Positions 6,762 to 15,247 of a stretch of DNA of 32,375 nt are shown here, one piece after another. Within the stretch, counting starts at the first letter, position 1; every line of letters begins with the position of its first letter. The translations under genes were made by a program, and so were the position numbers. Source of the DNA: Vitreoscilla sp. (lineage in GTDB: Bacteria; Pseudomonadota; Gammaproteobacteria; Burkholderiales; Neisseriaceae); NCBI GenBank assembly GCA_030150505.1, contig JASLFS010000062.1, forward strand, positions 1-32,375, written 5' to 3'. The notes beneath the pieces are model-generated. The model saw only the letters and a list, made by a program, of their open reading frames with translations. It was not told the origin of the DNA and ran no database searches.

Positions 6762-9473
6762 ATGTTGCATGCACTACTGGCGAACCCGAAAGACACGCCA
6801 TTACTTGATGATGTTTCGTTTCTCAGTGAAGCTTTGCTTGAAACACTTCGCACAGAAACCCAAAAAGAAGTATTGGATGCTTTAGATGCACTTCTCAATA
6901 GCACAGAACCACAAGCTGAACTCACCGCACTATTACCGAAGCTATCAACAAATCAGATTGAAGACTTAATCCGTGCTTGCAGTTTATTTGCTCAGGTTTT
7001 TAATATTGCAGAAGACACTCATCACGAACGCCGTCGTTTGGTTCACGAAAATGAATCTCACAACCCTGCTCCAGGAAGCTTAGCGGCTTCTCTTGAAAAA
7101 ATTAAAAGCAACAACATTGACAGCGATGCATTGCAAAATGAACTACACAACATGCATGTTGCAGCAGTCTTAACAGCTCACCCCACGGAAGTACAGCGCC
7201 AAACCATCTTAGGCCTGCACCGCCATATTCGTAGCTTATTGTCACGTCGAAACCAAAGCGTATCGATTAATGAGCGTGCATTATTAGCAGAAGAATTGCG
7301 CATCGTGATTCAAACTTTGTGGCAAACCAATGAAACTCGCCATTTTAAAATTACTGTTGATGATGAAATCTCAAATTCCTTGGCATATTTTCCATTAAGC
7401 TTTTTCCAAGCGGTGCCGCAGTTATATCGTAAAATTAATGAAGAATTAAAATCAGCTTACAATCATCAATTCAAACTTCCTAACTTTTTCCAAATAGGTG
7501 GTTGGGTTGGCGGAGACCGTGATGGTAATCCATATGTTAATGCTCAAACATTGACCAGCGCTTTTTCTCGTCATACACAAACTGTTTTTGAATTTTATCA
7601 AGAAGAATTAGAAAACCTATATTTAGAATTACCGTTATCTATTAGACACGTTAATGTCAGTGAAAAAATCATGAGGATGTCTTCTCTTTCTCCTGATACA
7701 GCCAGAGCAAGAGAAGAAGAACCTTATCGTCGTGTTATTGCCTATATTTTATCAAAACTAACTGCAACCGCCCAAAAGACAGGCGCTCAGTTAACAGCTC
7801 GCTTTGAGCAATCGGAACAAGCTTATCAAAGCTGCCAAGAATTCATTGATGATTTAGAAAGTATTCGCCAATCATTAATTGACAATGGCAGTGAATTATT
7901 ATCTCAAGGACGATTGGCTCATTTAATTCGTGCAGCCTCCATTTTTGAATTTTTCTTAATGCCATTGGATTTACGTCAACATGCACAAATCCAAGCAGAA
8001 GCAGTTGCTGACTTATTTAATCATGCTGGCTTAGAAGATTTTCTTTCTTTGTCTGAGCTAGAAAGACGAGATGTTCTTTTAAGAGAGCTAACAAGCCAAA
8101 GACCTCTGCTTAATCCTTTTGTTACTTATGAAAGTAGCACTCAACGCGAATTGGATATTTTTCAAGCCGCTAGAAAAATCAAAGATACCTTAGGCGAGAA
8201 AGCCATCAACCAAAGCATTATCTCTAATGCAGAAACTGTTAGTGATGTATTGGTTGTTGCGCTATTAATGAAAGAAACTGGTTTATTAAGCTTTGAGAAC
8301 AATCATGTTCAAAGTCGCCTAAATATCGTTCCTCTTTTCGAAACCATTGAAGCGCTAGAAGATTGTATTACGGTCATGAATGAATTATTTGCGATTGACT
8401 GGTATCAAAAATGTCTAGATAGCAGAGACCGAATTCAGGAAATTATGCTTGGCTATTCCGATAGCAATAAAGACGGCGGTTATGTGACTAGCCAATGGTC
8501 TTTGTACAAAGCAGAAGCTAGCTTGGTAAATGTCTTTAAACAACACAATGTCCGCATGCGTTTATTCCATGGTCGTGGTGGTAGTGTTGGCCGTGGCGGT
8601 GGTCCTTCTTATGATGCAATTTTGGCACAACCTGCAGGCAGTGTTGCTGGACAAATTCGCATTACAGAACAAGGTGAAGTGATTACATTTAAATATGCTG
8701 ACCCAGCCAATGCTGAGCGTAATCTTGAAACCATTGTTGCCGCAACATTAGAAGCCAGCATCATGCCTAATAATACGCAGGCACCAAACCAAGATATCAT
8801 GCAAAATTTATCTGATAGTGCTTTTAAACATTATCGTGAACTAATTACGCATTCGGGATTCATTGATTTCTTCCTTCAAACTTGCCCTATTCAAGAAATT
8901 GCATCTTTAAATATTGGTAGCCGACCAGCTAGCCGTAAAACTTTAGCAAAAATCCAAGATTTACGTGCCATTCCTTGGGTATTCTCATGGACCCAAACTC
9001 GTTCAATGCTTCCTGCTTGGTATGGTTTTGGTACGGCTGTTGCCAAGTTAATTGAAAATGATGCTAATGCTATGAATCAACTACAGCAGCAAGCTCAAAG
9101 TTGTGCGTTCTTTAATGCCATGCTATCTAATATGGAACAAGTGATGGCAAAAGTCGATATGGACATTGCTGAAGGCTATATTCACTTAGCAGAAGATAAA
9201 GATGCTGCTCGTGCCATCTTTAAGCTTATAAAAGCAGAATACAAAAAAAGCCATCAAGCATTGCTGGATATTCTTCAAGTTAGCCACTTGCTTTCAAAAA
9301 ACCGAAGCTTAGCGCGCTCTCTAACATTGCGTATGCCATTCCTAGATGCGTTAAATTGGATGCAAATTGAATTGCTAGCACAGTTGAGAAAAAATCCAAC
9401 CGATGAAAAAATCCTATCATTGGTTCACTTAACTATTAATGGTGTTTCTCAAGGTTTAAGAAATACAGGTTAA
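6762..9473 (+). CDS. ppc: Phosphoenolpyruvate carboxylase
   Basis: Carboxylates phosphoenolpyruvate with bicarbonate to oxaloacetate, replenishing the TCA cycle. The 903-aa length fits the bacterial-type enzyme. Catalytic signatures are intact: VLTAHPTEVQRQT with His140, YSDSNKDGG with Lys570, the glycine-rich HGRGGSVGRGGG loop (His603, Arg605), and the conserved C-terminal end NGVSQGLRNTG. GGAAG lies eight bases before the ATG. It is a single-gene unit, divergent from groS, with its own promoter candidate and a strong terminator. Confidence 0.98.
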   Translation: MLHALLANPKDTPLLDDVSFLSEALLETLRTETQKEVLDALDALLNSTEPQAELTALLPKLSTNQIEDLIRACSLFAQVFNIAEDTHHERRRLVHENESHNPAPGSLAASLEKIKSNNIDSDALQNELHNMHVAAVLTAHPTEVQRQTILGLHRHIRSLLSRRNQSVSINERALLAEELRIVIQTLWQTNETRHFKITVDDEISNSLAYFPLSFFQAVPQLYRKINEELKSAYNHQFKLPNFFQIGGWVGGDRDGNPYVNAQTLTSAFSRHTQTVFEFYQEELENLYLELPLSIRHVNVSEKIMRMSSLSPDTARAREEEPYRRVIAYILSKLTATAQKTGAQLTARFEQSEQAYQSCQEFIDDLESIRQSLIDNGSELLSQGRLAHLIRAASIFEFFLMPLDLRQHAQIQAEAVADLFNHAGLEDFLSLSELERRDVLLRELTSQRPLLNPFVTYESSTQRELDIFQAARKIKDTLGEKAINQSIISNAETVSDVLVVALLMKETGLLSFENNHVQSRLNIVPLFETIEALEDCITVMNELFAIDWYQKCLDSRDRIQEIMLGYSDSNKDGGYVTSQWSLYKAEASLVNVFKQHNVRMRLFHGRGGSVGRGGGPSYDAILAQPAGSVAGQIRITEQGEVITFKYADPANAERNLETIVAATLEASIMPNNTQAPNQDIMQNLSDSAFKHYRELITHSGFIDFFLQTCPIQEIASLNIGSRPASRKTLAKIQDLRAIPWVFSWTQTRSMLPAWYGFGTAVAKLIENDANAMNQLQQQAQSCAFFNAMLSNMEQVMAKVDMDIAEGYIHLAEDKDAARAIFKLIKAEYKKSHQALLDILQVSHLLSKNRSLARSLTLRMPFLDALNWMQIELLAQLRKNPTDEKILSLVHLTINGVSQGLRNTG

Positions 9474-9495
9474 TTAACTTCACCATTCAATAATC

Positions 9496-9536
9496 AATAG
9501 CCTTGATCAATTTAATATTGATCAAGGCTATTTTTT
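9496..9536 (+). terminator. Rho-independent terminator of ppc
   Basis: A perfect stem of 15 bp (9496-9510 with 9518-9532, core AGCCTTGATCAA) with a 7-base loop and a T-run at 9531-9536, 23 bases after the ppc stop. Confidence 0.93.
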
Positions 9537-9555
9537 CAATATGACGATGACAAAC

Positions 9556-9584
9556 TTAACAAGCTCATCAAGAATACCTATAAT
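9556..9584 (+). promoter_or_regulatory. Strong sigma-70 promoter of moxR-DUF58-tgpA
   Basis: TTAACA (9556-9561), a 17-base spacer and a perfect TATAAT (9579-9584). The start point would fall near 9591. It follows directly on the ppc terminator and shows that the operon is transcribed independently. Confidence 0.75.
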
Positions 9585-9657
9585 ACCAGTACATACAAAT
9601 ATAATTATTCTAATTGAATTAACCATCAAGATAAAAAGCTTGATAAGAAAGCCTAAT

Positions 9658-10587
9658 ATGCACTTTGAGAAAATACAAAAAATTGCTGCTTTACTGAATA
9701 AAATCGTTTTAGGAAAACAAAATCAAATTCATCTTAGTTTAAGTTGTATTTTGGCACAGGGGCACTTATTGCTAGAAGACTTACCAGGCATGGGTAAAAC
9801 AACCTTGGCTCATGCTTTAGCTATCAGCTTAGGTTTGGGTTATCAACGTATCCAATTTACATCTGATTTATTACCAGGGGATATTTTAGGTGGCGAAATA
9901 TTCAATCCTGAAACACAACAATTCACTTTACATCAAGGTCCTATTTTTACTGAAGTATTATTGGCTGATGAAATTAACCGAGCGACACCTAAAAGCCAAA
10001 GTGCCTTATTAGAAGCCATGGCGGAAAAACAAGTGTCAATCGGTAGAAAAAGCTATCGCTTACCAGAACATTTCTTTGTCATTGCAACACAAAACCCCAA
10101 CACTACAGGCAGCGGAACATATCCTTTACCTGATTCTCAGCTGGATAGGTTTTTAATGAATCTTTCACTTGGCTACCCGTCTTTTGAGACAGAAATGCGA
10201 TTATTAAAAGGTGAAAATATTGCCAGAAAAATACGCTTATTAAAGCCAATTATTACCAAAGAAGAGCTAAGCGAGATTCAAAATTTCATTAGCGAGATAC
10301 CCGTTTCTGATACGGTTTTAGAATACATTTTAAGAGTTGTAGAAACAACCCGAACCAATAGCCAATTTAGCGTTGGTCTTTCGCCTCGTGGCAGCATGGC
10401 CATGCTAATGGCCTCTAGAGCATATGCTTATTTGCACCATCGAAAATATGTCACCATTGATGATGTTAAAGCCATTTTACCAGCGGTTTGTGCTCACCGA
10501 TTACGGGATGGCCGCAATGTATCTAGCGAATCAGCACAAAATTTATGCCAATGGTTACTAACCAATGTATCGGCTCTAGGTGCATAA
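9658..10587 (+). CDS. MoxR-type AAA+ ATPase
   Basis: A 309-aa MoxR-family AAA+ ATPase, a presumed chaperone that works with the neighbouring von Willebrand-like DUF58 protein. Walker A is GMGKTT (residues 44-49), Walker B LLADE (Asp104, Glu105) followed by INRATPKSQSALLEAMAE, sensor 1 ATQNP, and a C-terminal lid with GLSPRGS. The open frame extends back to an ATG at 9541, but that codon precedes the predicted transcription start (about 9591) and has no ribosome binding site, so the ATG at 9658 (MHFEKIQKIA) is used; its own site (AAGAAAG) is only fair. A 6-bp hairpin ATCAAG/CTTGAT (9625-9644) lies just ahead of it. The next gene starts one base after its stop codon. Confidence 0.92.
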   Translation: MHFEKIQKIAALLNKIVLGKQNQIHLSLSCILAQGHLLLEDLPGMGKTTLAHALAISLGLGYQRIQFTSDLLPGDILGGEIFNPETQQFTLHQGPIFTEVLLADEINRATPKSQSALLEAMAEKQVSIGRKSYRLPEHFFVIATQNPNTTGSGTYPLPDSQLDRFLMNLSLGYPSFETEMRLLKGENIARKIRLLKPIITKEELSEIQNFISEIPVSDTVLEYILRVVETTRTNSQFSVGLSPRGSMAMLMASRAYAYLHHRKYVTIDDVKAILPAVCAHRLRDGRNVSSESAQNLCQWLLTNVSALGA

Positions 10588-10588
10588 A

Positions 10589-11548
10589 ATGAAGGCCAAA
10601 CTTAAGCAATGGCTAGCCAGTTTACCCACACCAATTCCGCCGCAATCCAGCATCACTTTGCAATTGAGGCAAATTTATATATTTCCAAGTAAATTTGGAT
10701 TTGTATTTTTATTATTTTGCGCTTGCTTACTATTGTTGGCTATCAATTACGCAAACTCACTTATTTATATTATTTGTTTTTGGTTAGTATCCTTGTTTTT
10801 AGTTTCCATCTTTAAAACATGGCAAAACTTACTGGGATTGCACCTTTACTCAAGTAACAGCCACCCTGTTTTTGTTGATGAAAAAGCCAATTTCAACATT
10901 ACCATTGAAAGTTTTTCAAAACCCTATTACACCATTTCAATTGCTCTAGATGAGCAAGAAGTTACCTTAAACTGTGAAAAGAAAAGCAATGCTAGCGGTT
11001 TGCTGTCTGTTCTGGCCACTGAACGTGGAATGATTGATTTACCTCGCATTAAGGTTTTTACAACCTACCCTTTAGGCTTACTCAATGCTTGGACCTATTT
11101 AGACTTAGATCAACAGACATTATGTTATCCCAAGCCACGTCCATGCCCACTTCCTGATGGCTCAATTCAAGACCAAGATGACGATGAAGAAAATGACAGC
11201 GAGCAAAGCATAAAATCCGCAGGTACTGATAACTTTGAGGGTTTGGAGCGTTACGCCATTGGTGACAATATTAATCGCATCCATTGGCCTGCTTATGCGA
11301 AAGGACAAGGTTTACATATTAAAGAATTTAGCCAATCCTCAGGTCGAGATTCATGGCTTGATTACAATCACTTTTCAGGCAGCCAAGAAAATCGCCTCGA
11401 AAAAATGTGTTACTGGGTTCTCAAATACCATGATGAACATCGTGTATTTGGTATAAAACTCGGGTCCATTCACATTGAACCTAGCCATTCAGAAAATCAT
11501 TTGCACGCTTGTTTAGAAGCTTTGGCTTTATTTGGAGTTAGACCATGA
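10589..11548 (+). CDS. DUF58 membrane protein
   Basis: A 319-aa protein with two N-terminal membrane helices (about residues 28-72) and a DUF58 domain whose signature is clear: GLERYAIGDNINRIHWPAYA, with Arg221, Tyr222, Gly225, Asp226 and the IHW motif, then LHIKEF. DUF58 proteins occur with MoxR ATPases and are thought to be their targets or partners; the exact reaction is unknown. The ATG at 10589 with TAGGTG in front is preferred to the GTG at 10580 that overlaps moxR. It overlaps tgpA by four bases (ATGA). An acidic insert (DQDDDEENDSEQ) precedes the DUF58 signature. Confidence 0.9.
   Translation: MKAKLKQWLASLPTPIPPQSSITLQLRQIYIFPSKFGFVFLLFCACLLLLAINYANSLIYIICFWLVSLFLVSIFKTWQNLLGLHLYSSNSHPVFVDEKANFNITIESFSKPYYTISIALDEQEVTLNCEKKSNASGLLSVLATERGMIDLPRIKVFTTYPLGLLNAWTYLDLDQQTLCYPKPRPCPLPDGSIQDQDDDEENDSEQSIKSAGTDNFEGLERYAIGDNINRIHWPAYAKGQGLHIKEFSQSSGRDSWLDYNHFSGSQENRLEKMCYWVLKYHDEHRVFGIKLGSIHIEPSHSENHLHACLEALALFGVRP
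11374..11384 (-). repeat. DNA uptake sequence core, 11/12
   Basis: On the minus strand GGCTGCCTGAA preceded by T instead of A. It lies within the DUF58 gene, encoding FSGSQ on the plus strand. Confidence 0.6.
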
Positions 11549-13554
11549 CTTTGATTCAACAGGATCAATTGCCACGCAATAGCATTAGCTGGCTATTAGG
11601 AAGTTATTCTCTAATCACAATTGCCCATTTGTATGCTTATTTATCTTGGTGGATTTTACCCATTGCCATCATATCTTTCGTATGGCGCTTACAAATTTTC
11701 CGCATGAAAATGCAATTTCCCTCTGGTTATACCAAAGCATTTATCGTTATTTTACTCATGGCCAGCATGTATTTTTCAATCGGCAACTTCTTAAATACAG
11801 AAGGCTTCTCTACTTTATTTATGTGCTTATATACACTTAAATTCATTGAGTCGAGAAATACACGAGATGGCTATGTTTTAGTATTAATTGGTTACTTTTC
11901 TTTAGCACTGCTATTTTTATTTGAAACCAATATCTTAATATTTGCTTACGGATTATTGGTTTTTACCTTGAATACGTGCTCATTAATTGGTTTGCAACTT
12001 TCTTGGCAATCTCAACAATCATCAAAGCATATTTTAATAACAAGTTTACAATTGCTGGGATTATCCATTCCTTGCATGGCTTTGTTATTTGTAGGCTTCC
12101 CTCGCCTACCAGCTCTACTTGCTATACCACAATTACACCAACAACAAAGCATTAACAAAACAGGTATTAGTGACAGCATGAGTCCTGGCAGCATCAGTGA
12201 TCTCATACAAAGTGATGAACATATGTTTTGGGCTGAGTTTAATAACAAAACACCAGCTAATCAAGATTTATACTGGCGAGTGCTAACCTTGGATTATTTT
12301 GATGGTGTCACTTGGTCACAAGGTAAACGATTTGAACGTGAAGCACCCAGTTATCGCGTTGCAAATTTAGATAATAGTCAAAACTACAACATTATCTATG
12401 AGCCAACCCAACAAAAATACCTTGCTAGCCTTGATACATCAGAAAGCTTATTTTCAAAGTCACCATTGTTATTTTTAAATGATTTCAGCATCCAAAACCG
12501 CAATGATATTGAAACTAAAATGCGTTATGACTTGCGCTACATTCCCAATACAGTAAAAGAATTAAATTTAATTAATTCTCCTACTAAAGTACGCTATTAC
12601 ACACGCATCCCCAGAAACTCCAATCCAAAAACCATCAAATGGGTACAACAATATCCACAAGCTTCCAGCCATCCGGAGGAATTTGTACAAACCATATTGC
12701 AACATTTTAATCAAAATTCATATTATTACACTTTAAAACCACCCTTATTGGATGGTGATATTGTTGATGAGTTTTTATTTAATAGCCGTCAAGGTTTTTG
12801 TGAGCATTATGCGAGCAGTATGTCATTTATGCTTAGAAGCGCAGGCATTCCTAGCCGTGTTGTCACAGGATATCAAGGTGGTAAGCTCAGCGGCAATAAT
12901 CAAGTTCAAGTTCGCAGTTTAGATGCTCACGCTTGGGTAGAATATTGGGTTCCTAACAAAGGTTGGCTTCGTGTTGACCCAACATCCGCAGTCGCCCCTG
13001 AACGCATTTTAGACGGCATCGACCACCTAATAAACAACACCGACAATTCTACTCAACAACAAGAAAAAACTGCTTTTTCTTCTGTTTTGGGGAAATTTGC
13101 TGATATCAAAATATATTTAAACTACCAATGGGATAAAAGGGTTTTAGGCTATCAAAGTGACAACCAACAAAGTTTCTTTAACGATTGGTTTAAAGCAGGT
13201 AATTGGCGAGTTGATTTATTAAAATATACTGTTTTAATTATTATTATTTTCATGCTAGTTGTTGCTGTATTAATCAACAAACCATGGCAACGCTACCGCT
13301 TCTCTATCTCAGCAGTATTTAATGGTTGTTTAAAAGAACTTCAAAATCGCTACCCTGAGCTGCATTTCGAACAAGGGGTTACGCCACACGAGGTTTCTCA
13401 TTTATCAGATGGCATTTTAACGGATATTGAATTAAAGCATCTTCAGCAATTAATGGCTTTAATTGAAGCGTACATTTACCAGCCTAATTCCACCAAAGCA
13501 CAGCAACAAGAAATACGCAAAGCAGTCAAATTATTCATGCGCAATAAAAAATAA
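11545..13554 (+). CDS. TgpA-type membrane transglutaminase-like protein
   Basis: A 669-aa inner-membrane protein of the TgpA family. N-terminal membrane helices (about five between residues 15 and 190, DUF3488 region) precede a large periplasmic part with a transglutaminase-core domain: Cys419 in RQGFCEHYASSMSFMLRSAG, His462 in LDAHAWVEYW and Asp478 in LRVDPTSA form an intact catalytic triad. A further helix (about 556-578) leads to a cytoplasmic DUF4129-like tail. In Pseudomonas the homologue is essential; its substrate there and here is unknown. The start overlaps the DUF58 gene by ATGA, implying translational coupling. Last gene of the operon, ending at a hairpin terminator. Confidence 0.93.
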   Translation: MTLIQQDQLPRNSISWLLGSYSLITIAHLYAYLSWWILPIAIISFVWRLQIFRMKMQFPSGYTKAFIVILLMASMYFSIGNFLNTEGFSTLFMCLYTLKFIESRNTRDGYVLVLIGYFSLALLFLFETNILIFAYGLLVFTLNTCSLIGLQLSWQSQQSSKHILITSLQLLGLSIPCMALLFVGFPRLPALLAIPQLHQQQSINKTGISDSMSPGSISDLIQSDEHMFWAEFNNKTPANQDLYWRVLTLDYFDGVTWSQGKRFEREAPSYRVANLDNSQNYNIIYEPTQQKYLASLDTSESLFSKSPLLFLNDFSIQNRNDIETKMRYDLRYIPNTVKELNLINSPTKVRYYTRIPRNSNPKTIKWVQQYPQASSHPEEFVQTILQHFNQNSYYYTLKPPLLDGDIVDEFLFNSRQGFCEHYASSMSFMLRSAGIPSRVVTGYQGGKLSGNNQVQVRSLDAHAWVEYWVPNKGWLRVDPTSAVAPERILDGIDHLINNTDNSTQQQEKTAFSSVLGKFADIKIYLNYQWDKRVLGYQSDNQQSFFNDWFKAGNWRVDLLKYTVLIIIIFMLVVAVLINKPWQRYRFSISAVFNGCLKELQNRYPELHFEQGVTPHEVSHLSDGILTDIELKHLQQLMALIEAYIYQPNSTKAQQQEIRKAVKLFMRNKK

Positions 13555-13559
13555 AATAC

Positions 13560-13606
13560 AGCACCTAACCCCCGAATATTGGTGCATTAGGTGCTTATTT
13601 TCTTTT
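13560..13606 (+). terminator. Terminator of moxR-DUF58-tgpA
   Basis: AGCACCTAA (13560-13568) pairs with TTAGGTGCT (13587-13595) across an 18-base loop, followed by TTATTTTCTTTT. It starts six bases after the tgpA stop. Confidence 0.75.
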
Positions 13607-13630
13607 GCACAAATTAACATACATACATGG

Positions 13631-13659
13631 TTGTATTTTTATAAATTTATGGCTATACT
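13631..13659 (+). promoter_or_regulatory. Candidate promoter of the proposed small RNA
   Basis: TTGTAT (13631-13636), 17-base spacer, TATACT (13654-13659). The -10 box is good, the -35 box matches only at TTG. Confidence 0.4.
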
Positions 13660-13665
13660 ACTTGC

Positions 13666-13841
13666 AATTGTTTAAGGCAATTACTTGGAATTTTCAAGAT
13701 TAAATTTATTGATCCCCTTTAAGTATCTTTATTGATTTCCATTTTTAATCCGATGCTAATTGTATTGTTTTCCCCTAATTGATTAGATCCCCTAATCTTT
13801 ATTTAAAGGCTTTCTTCCCCCAAAGAAAGCCTTCTTTTTTT
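13666..13841 (+). ncRNA. Candidate small RNA with four C-rich motifs
   Basis: Between the tgpA terminator and a second strong plus-strand terminator there is no ORF but a promoter-like sequence, which would give a transcript of about 175 bases. It contains four C-runs: GATCCCCTTT (13711-13720), TTTTCCCCTAAT (13768-13779), GATCCCCTAATC (13786-13797) and CTTCCCCC in the terminator loop (13814-13821). The third is shown in a hairpin loop, GATTAG (13781-13786) pairing with CTAATC (13792-13797). Early in the transcript are two small hairpins, AATTG/CAATT (13666-13682) and CTTG/CAAG (1384-13698 region). C-rich unpaired motifs are typical of RNAs that bind Shine-Dalgarno sequences. Entirely inferred from sequence. 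Confidence 0.4.
13806..13841 (+). terminator. Strong plus-strand terminator of the candidate small RNA
   Basis: AAGGCTTTCTT (13806-13816) pairs perfectly with AAGAAAGCCTT (13823-13833) over a CCCCCA loop, then C and seven T (13835-13841). The T-run overlaps the stop codon of the minus-strand oxygenase gene. On the minus strand it is followed only by TTTAAAT, so it may also stop that gene, less efficiently. Confidence 0.85.
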
Positions 13842-14472
13842 ATCTTGTTCTTAACCATCCAGTAATGCTATAGCGATAGCGGTTCGTTTTTTGCACCGCA
13901 TGAGGAATCTCTTTGCTATCAAAAATAACCAAACGCCCTGCTATTGGCTGAATCAGCAAATTCACCTCATCTGCCGATTCACTCTGAGAATAAAGAGCCA
14001 ACTCCCCTCCATCAGATGAACCCCAATCATCCTCATTCAAATACAATACAATTGATAATGTACGACGACTATCTTCATGAAAAACATCCAAATGACGCTG
14101 ATAAAAGGTTTCTGGCGGATAACAAGCATAATGAAACTCACCATCTTGAATACCCAAATAACAAGTGGCATTAATATAATCGATAAATTGTGTAACTTTG
14201 CTTAAATACATTTGCTCTATAACATCAGGGGAAGCATTGCCTAACCAAAGTATAAAATCACCTCGAATGCCATGATTAATTTGTTTTTGGCTATCTTGCC
14301 CAATGGCAGCTTTATGAAAAAGCTCAATTTGACTTTTTAAATGATTTCTCAATGCAACAACCTCTGTAACTTCAAGAAAATTATCAACTATTGCATATTT
14401 TTGAATTAGCAAATCGTTAATAATATTCTCATAAAAGGGGTTTAAATCGTATGCAGCCATATATTCAATCAT
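13840..14472 (-). CDS. 2-oxoglutarate/Fe(II)-dependent dioxygenase family protein
   Basis: A 210-aa protein with a C-terminal prolyl-4-hydroxylase-like double-stranded beta-helix. The iron ligands HLD (His127, Asp129) and His191 in IPHAV, and the 2-oxoglutarate-binding Arg200 in RYSITGW, are all present, so it should be an active oxygenase. The closest resemblance is to the SM-20/EGL-9-like group that hydroxylates proteins; the target here is unknown. The start is uncertain: neither the ATG at 14472 nor the one at 14460 (MAAYDLNPF) has a good ribosome binding site. Single gene; neighbours on both sides are on the plus strand. Confidence 0.85.
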   Translation of the reverse strand: MIEYMAAYDLNPFYENIINDLLIQKYAIVDNFLEVTEVVALRNHLKSQIELFHKAAIGQDSQKQINHGIRGDFILWLGNASPDVIEQMYLSKVTQFIDYINATCYLGIQDGEFHYACYPPETFYQRHLDVFHEDSRRTLSIVLYLNEDDWGSSDGGELALYSQSESADEVNLLIQPIAGRLVIFDSKEIPHAVQKTNRYRYSITGWLRTR

Positions 14473-14693
14473 TCAAAGAAATAGATTAAATATAATTTTT
14501 CATAATCTAGGCAATATATTTTTTTTAATTTAACGGAATTTTTCTTTCATACTGATATTTTTCGCAACATAAAACAAATATTCACCTTTAAATCAATTGC
14601 TTAAATAAAACCAAAAGATGATTCTTAAAACACTCTTCAAGTCAGATAAAGTGCATTACAATATAGAATTCTCAAGTTTAATGACGATATACC

Positions 14694-15203
14694 ATGAAGC
14701 TTTATATGTTCTATATTGGTGGCAATGCAGGGTGTTCAAACATTGAAGTACACGATATCCAGTTTGTAGCCGTAAAAAAAATAGAGGATGCCTATCCAAT
14801 TCTAAGAAGTAAGTGGTTTGGAGATCCTGATAAAATCCATTTAGATGGCTACCAACCCATTACATGGGTAGATGGATTTGATATTTCTCTACATCCGAAT
14901 CCCCATCACAATGAAAATAAATTATTTTTTGTGAATGTTGGTGGTTATTTAGCTGATCAAATTGCAGAACAACATGCTTTTAGCTTATTCGTTGCAAAAA
15001 CAGCATCTGAAGCAAAAGAAAAAGCCCTTAATAGCTTATTAATTGGCTATGATTTACAGCATAAAGACAATTTAAAAGATGTAGATAATTGTTTACAACT
15101 AAGCTGTATTGATAATATGTATATACATCTACATCCAAATTCTTTAGGAGAATTAGATAAAATTGAATGGCAAGGATACCGCCCAATTGGTATTGAAATA
15201 TAA
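14694..15203 (+). CDS. DUF1543 domain protein, two repeats
   Basis: A 169-aa cytoplasmic protein of the DUF1543 family, function unknown. It is an internal duplication: residues 1-65 (KLYMFYIGGNA..., HDIQFVAVKKIEDA, DKIHLDGYQPI) and residues 80-169 (KLFFVNVGGYL..., HAFSLFVAKTASEA, DKIEWQGYRPIGIE) align along their length, each repeat ending in D-K-I-x-x-x-G-Y-x-P-I. No signal peptide, membrane helix or catalytic motif is visible. The ATG is fixed by the start of repeat 1, although its ribosome binding site is weak. A TACAAT (14657-14662) could be its -10 box. The following reductase gene is 44 bases downstream and may be co-transcribed. Confidence 0.8.
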   Translation: MKLYMFYIGGNAGCSNIEVHDIQFVAVKKIEDAYPILRSKWFGDPDKIHLDGYQPITWVDGFDISLHPNPHHNENKLFFVNVGGYLADQIAEQHAFSLFVAKTASEAKEKALNSLLIGYDLQHKDNLKDVDNCLQLSCIDNMYIHLHPNSLGELDKIEWQGYRPIGIEI

Positions 15204-15247
15204 TGAAAAGATGCCATTTAATAATATATTATCAATAAGGATTAATC

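Noticed and set aside
13463..13675. 70-residue plus-strand ORF over the end of tgpA into the gap
   Set aside because: Out of frame with tgpA, crosses its terminator, and has no sensible protein features.
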